Translations under genes and position numbers: made by a program
Virus record (IMG/VR): IMGVR_UViG_3300046005_003078
Location: 1 to 20,775 of that record
From: a virus
Reading direction: 5' to 3' (one strand)
DNA length: 20,775 bases
In this document: positions 19,753 to 20,775 of the stretch, piece by piece
How positions within the stretch are numbered: the first letter of the stretch is position 1
Layout: each line of letters opens with the position of its first letter
The notes under the pieces: model-generated
The model's database searches: none
The model's input: the letters and a program-made list of their open reading frames with translations, nothing else
What the model was told of the DNA's origin: nothing

Positions 19753-20775
19753 TTACGCCCGAGCACCTACCAGAGTGGCGATAAATGCCTCATAGGTCAA
19801 CTGAGCGTCACGCTTCTCTTTGATGAAGCTATACCGGTTGTACGTAGCCGCTACGCCTGAGATGGTGCCACGGTGGTTTAGCAATAGTTCTGTGATGTGC
19901 AGCGGTACGCCAAGCCTTGCCATAGTGCTGGAATAGTAGCGGCGGCAGTCATGGACTACCCAGTCAGTCACGCCGGTAGCTTTATCTATCTGCTTCTTTC
20001 CATACGAATATCTCGAAAAAGTATTGCCAGCATATCGGTCAAGATAGGTCTGGGTAAGACTACCAAAGGGGAAGGTGTGTTCGCGCCCGTTTTTGGTGAC
20101 GCTAGCAGGGATGGTGATTGTACCGTCTGAAATCCATGAATGGTTGAAGCCCGTCACTTCACCAACTCGCTGCCCAGTAAGGATGCAGAGCTTGATGATG
20201 TCGCTGTACGGTAGCCATTCGTAGGCCCAAATGGCTTTTACCTCGTCATCAGTGAGCAACCGGTCACGGGTAGGCTGTGGCTCAGACTTAAGCCCGACAC
20301 ATGGCGACACGTCTAGGTAACGGGGGATGCACCAGTTAAAAAACGTCTTGATGTCCTTTTGGGCGTGAAAGCGGGCAGACGGCTTTTCGATACTTTCAAG
20401 CACCTGCACCACATCCTCGTGGGTGATGAGATGCACCTGCTTTTTCCATGTAAATGGTTTGATCGTGCTGCGCAGGACGCTGGCTGTCTGTGGTCGCCAC
20501 TTGGGAAGCGTTAAAAACGCCTGTAGCGCCTCTGGGAAGCTGATGCGTGACTTGGACCATGTCGGGGCTACAATCGCCTCCTGGGCCAGTTTCCGCGCTT
20601 CTGAGAGGCTTACAGCGGGGTAATGTCCCAGGGTGACTTTGGTACGGTTTGCACCTTTTACCAAAATCCATGTTTTGCGGTTCTTGCCTACACGAACACC
20701 AAAGCCCGTTAGCTTGGTGTCAAAGTGTACGCCCTCGGGCAACTTCTGCACGGACAGGTCTGTGAAGTGTGGCAT
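19753..20775 (-). CDS. Tyrosine site-specific integrase (P4-type)
   Basis: This 340-aa protein carries an N-terminal arm-binding domain of the DUF4102 kind (MPHFTDLSVQKLPEGVHFDT, TLGHYPAVSLSEARKLAQEA), a central SAM-like core-binding domain (about 75-165) and a C-terminal catalytic domain. The expected residues are visible: Arg203 in LTGQRVGEVTG, Lys228 in TKNGREHTF, His275 and Arg278 in VVHDCRRYYSS, His301 in LLLNHRGTIS and the nucleophile, probably Tyr312 in TYNRYSF. It would integrate and, with the AlpA-like partner, excise the element. The start codon coincides with the window end, so a longer N-terminus or the attachment site just upstream cannot be seen. The protein is slightly short for the P4 group (usually near 400 aa) but no motif is missing. 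Confidence 0.95.
   Translation of the reverse strand: MPHFTDLSVQKLPEGVHFDTKLTGFGVRVGKNRKTWILVKGANRTKVTLGHYPAVSLSEARKLAQEAIVAPTWSKSRISFPEALQAFLTLPKWRPQTASVLRSTIKPFTWKKQVHLITHEDVVQVLESIEKPSARFHAQKDIKTFFNWCIPRYLDVSPCVGLKSEPQPTRDRLLTDDEVKAIWAYEWLPYSDIIKLCILTGQRVGEVTGFNHSWISDGTITIPASVTKNGREHTFPFGSLTQTYLDRYAGNTFSRYSYGKKQIDKATGVTDWVVHDCRRYYSSTMARLGVPLHITELLLNHRGTISGVAATYNRYSFIKEKRDAQLTYEAFIATLVGARA

Noticed and set aside
1-20775. CRISPR array, rRNA or tRNA genes, insertion sequence.
   Set aside because: No regularly spaced identical repeats, no rRNA or tRNA signature and no transposase were found; the repeats seen lie inside coding sequence or are hairpins.

Overview
The window reads as most of one integrated phage-like mobile element. 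Nearly every gene is on the minus strand, so the element runs from the integrase at the right edge (20775) to the structural genes at the left edge (1). The only convincing plus-strand gene is a 73-codon ORF at 13421-13642. All three stop codons end convincing ORFs, so the standard bacterial code applies. The host cannot be named from sequence alone. The DUF932, 88-aa, 138-aa and 270-aa proteins look like families I associate with prophages and plasmids of Proteobacteria. The pair of VirD4/TraG-like ATPases with a replication-relaxation protein is also common in Patescibacteria (CPR) assemblies. A metagenomic CPR or proteobacterial host is an inference only.

Layout from right to left. (1) Integration and control, 19042-20775: tyrosine integrase, AlpA-like excisionase/regulator, and a small coiled-coil plus winged-helix protein behind a promoter with an operator-like palindrome. 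(2) A 315-bp gene-free stretch, 18727-19041, dominated by a 127-bp nested inverted repeat and a second hairpin; it is the best candidate here for an origin, a transfer origin or a structured RNA. (3) DNA-transfer-like module, 13659-18726: two related VirD4/HerA-type ATPases, two mini-genes (56 and 51 codons), an unknown 133-aa protein and a replication-relaxation family protein. (4) Accessory middle, 10668-13642: the plus-strand 73-aa protein, a stand-alone CHC2-like primase zinc-finger protein, a 43-aa membrane mini-protein overlapping a prohibitin/SPFH protein, an 88-aa protein and a DUF932 protein, separated by clear intrinsic terminators. (5) A 441-aa membrane/coiled-coil protein of unknown function, then the packaging and head genes, 1-9081: a small protein, small and large terminase, portal fused to a MuF domain, HK97-type protease, major capsid protein, and four further structural-looking genes ending in a repetitive protein.

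The head genes form a complete HK97-type packaging and capsid set (TerS, TerL, portal, protease, capsid). No tail tube, tape measure, lysis or C1-type repressor gene is visible. The left edge stops exactly at a stop codon and the right edge exactly at a start codon, so missing genes may lie outside. The most interesting feature is the combination of a phage head with what looks like the DNA-processing and pumping half of a mobilisation system. That could be a phage using these ATPases for replication or segregation, or a hybrid element able to move by two routes.
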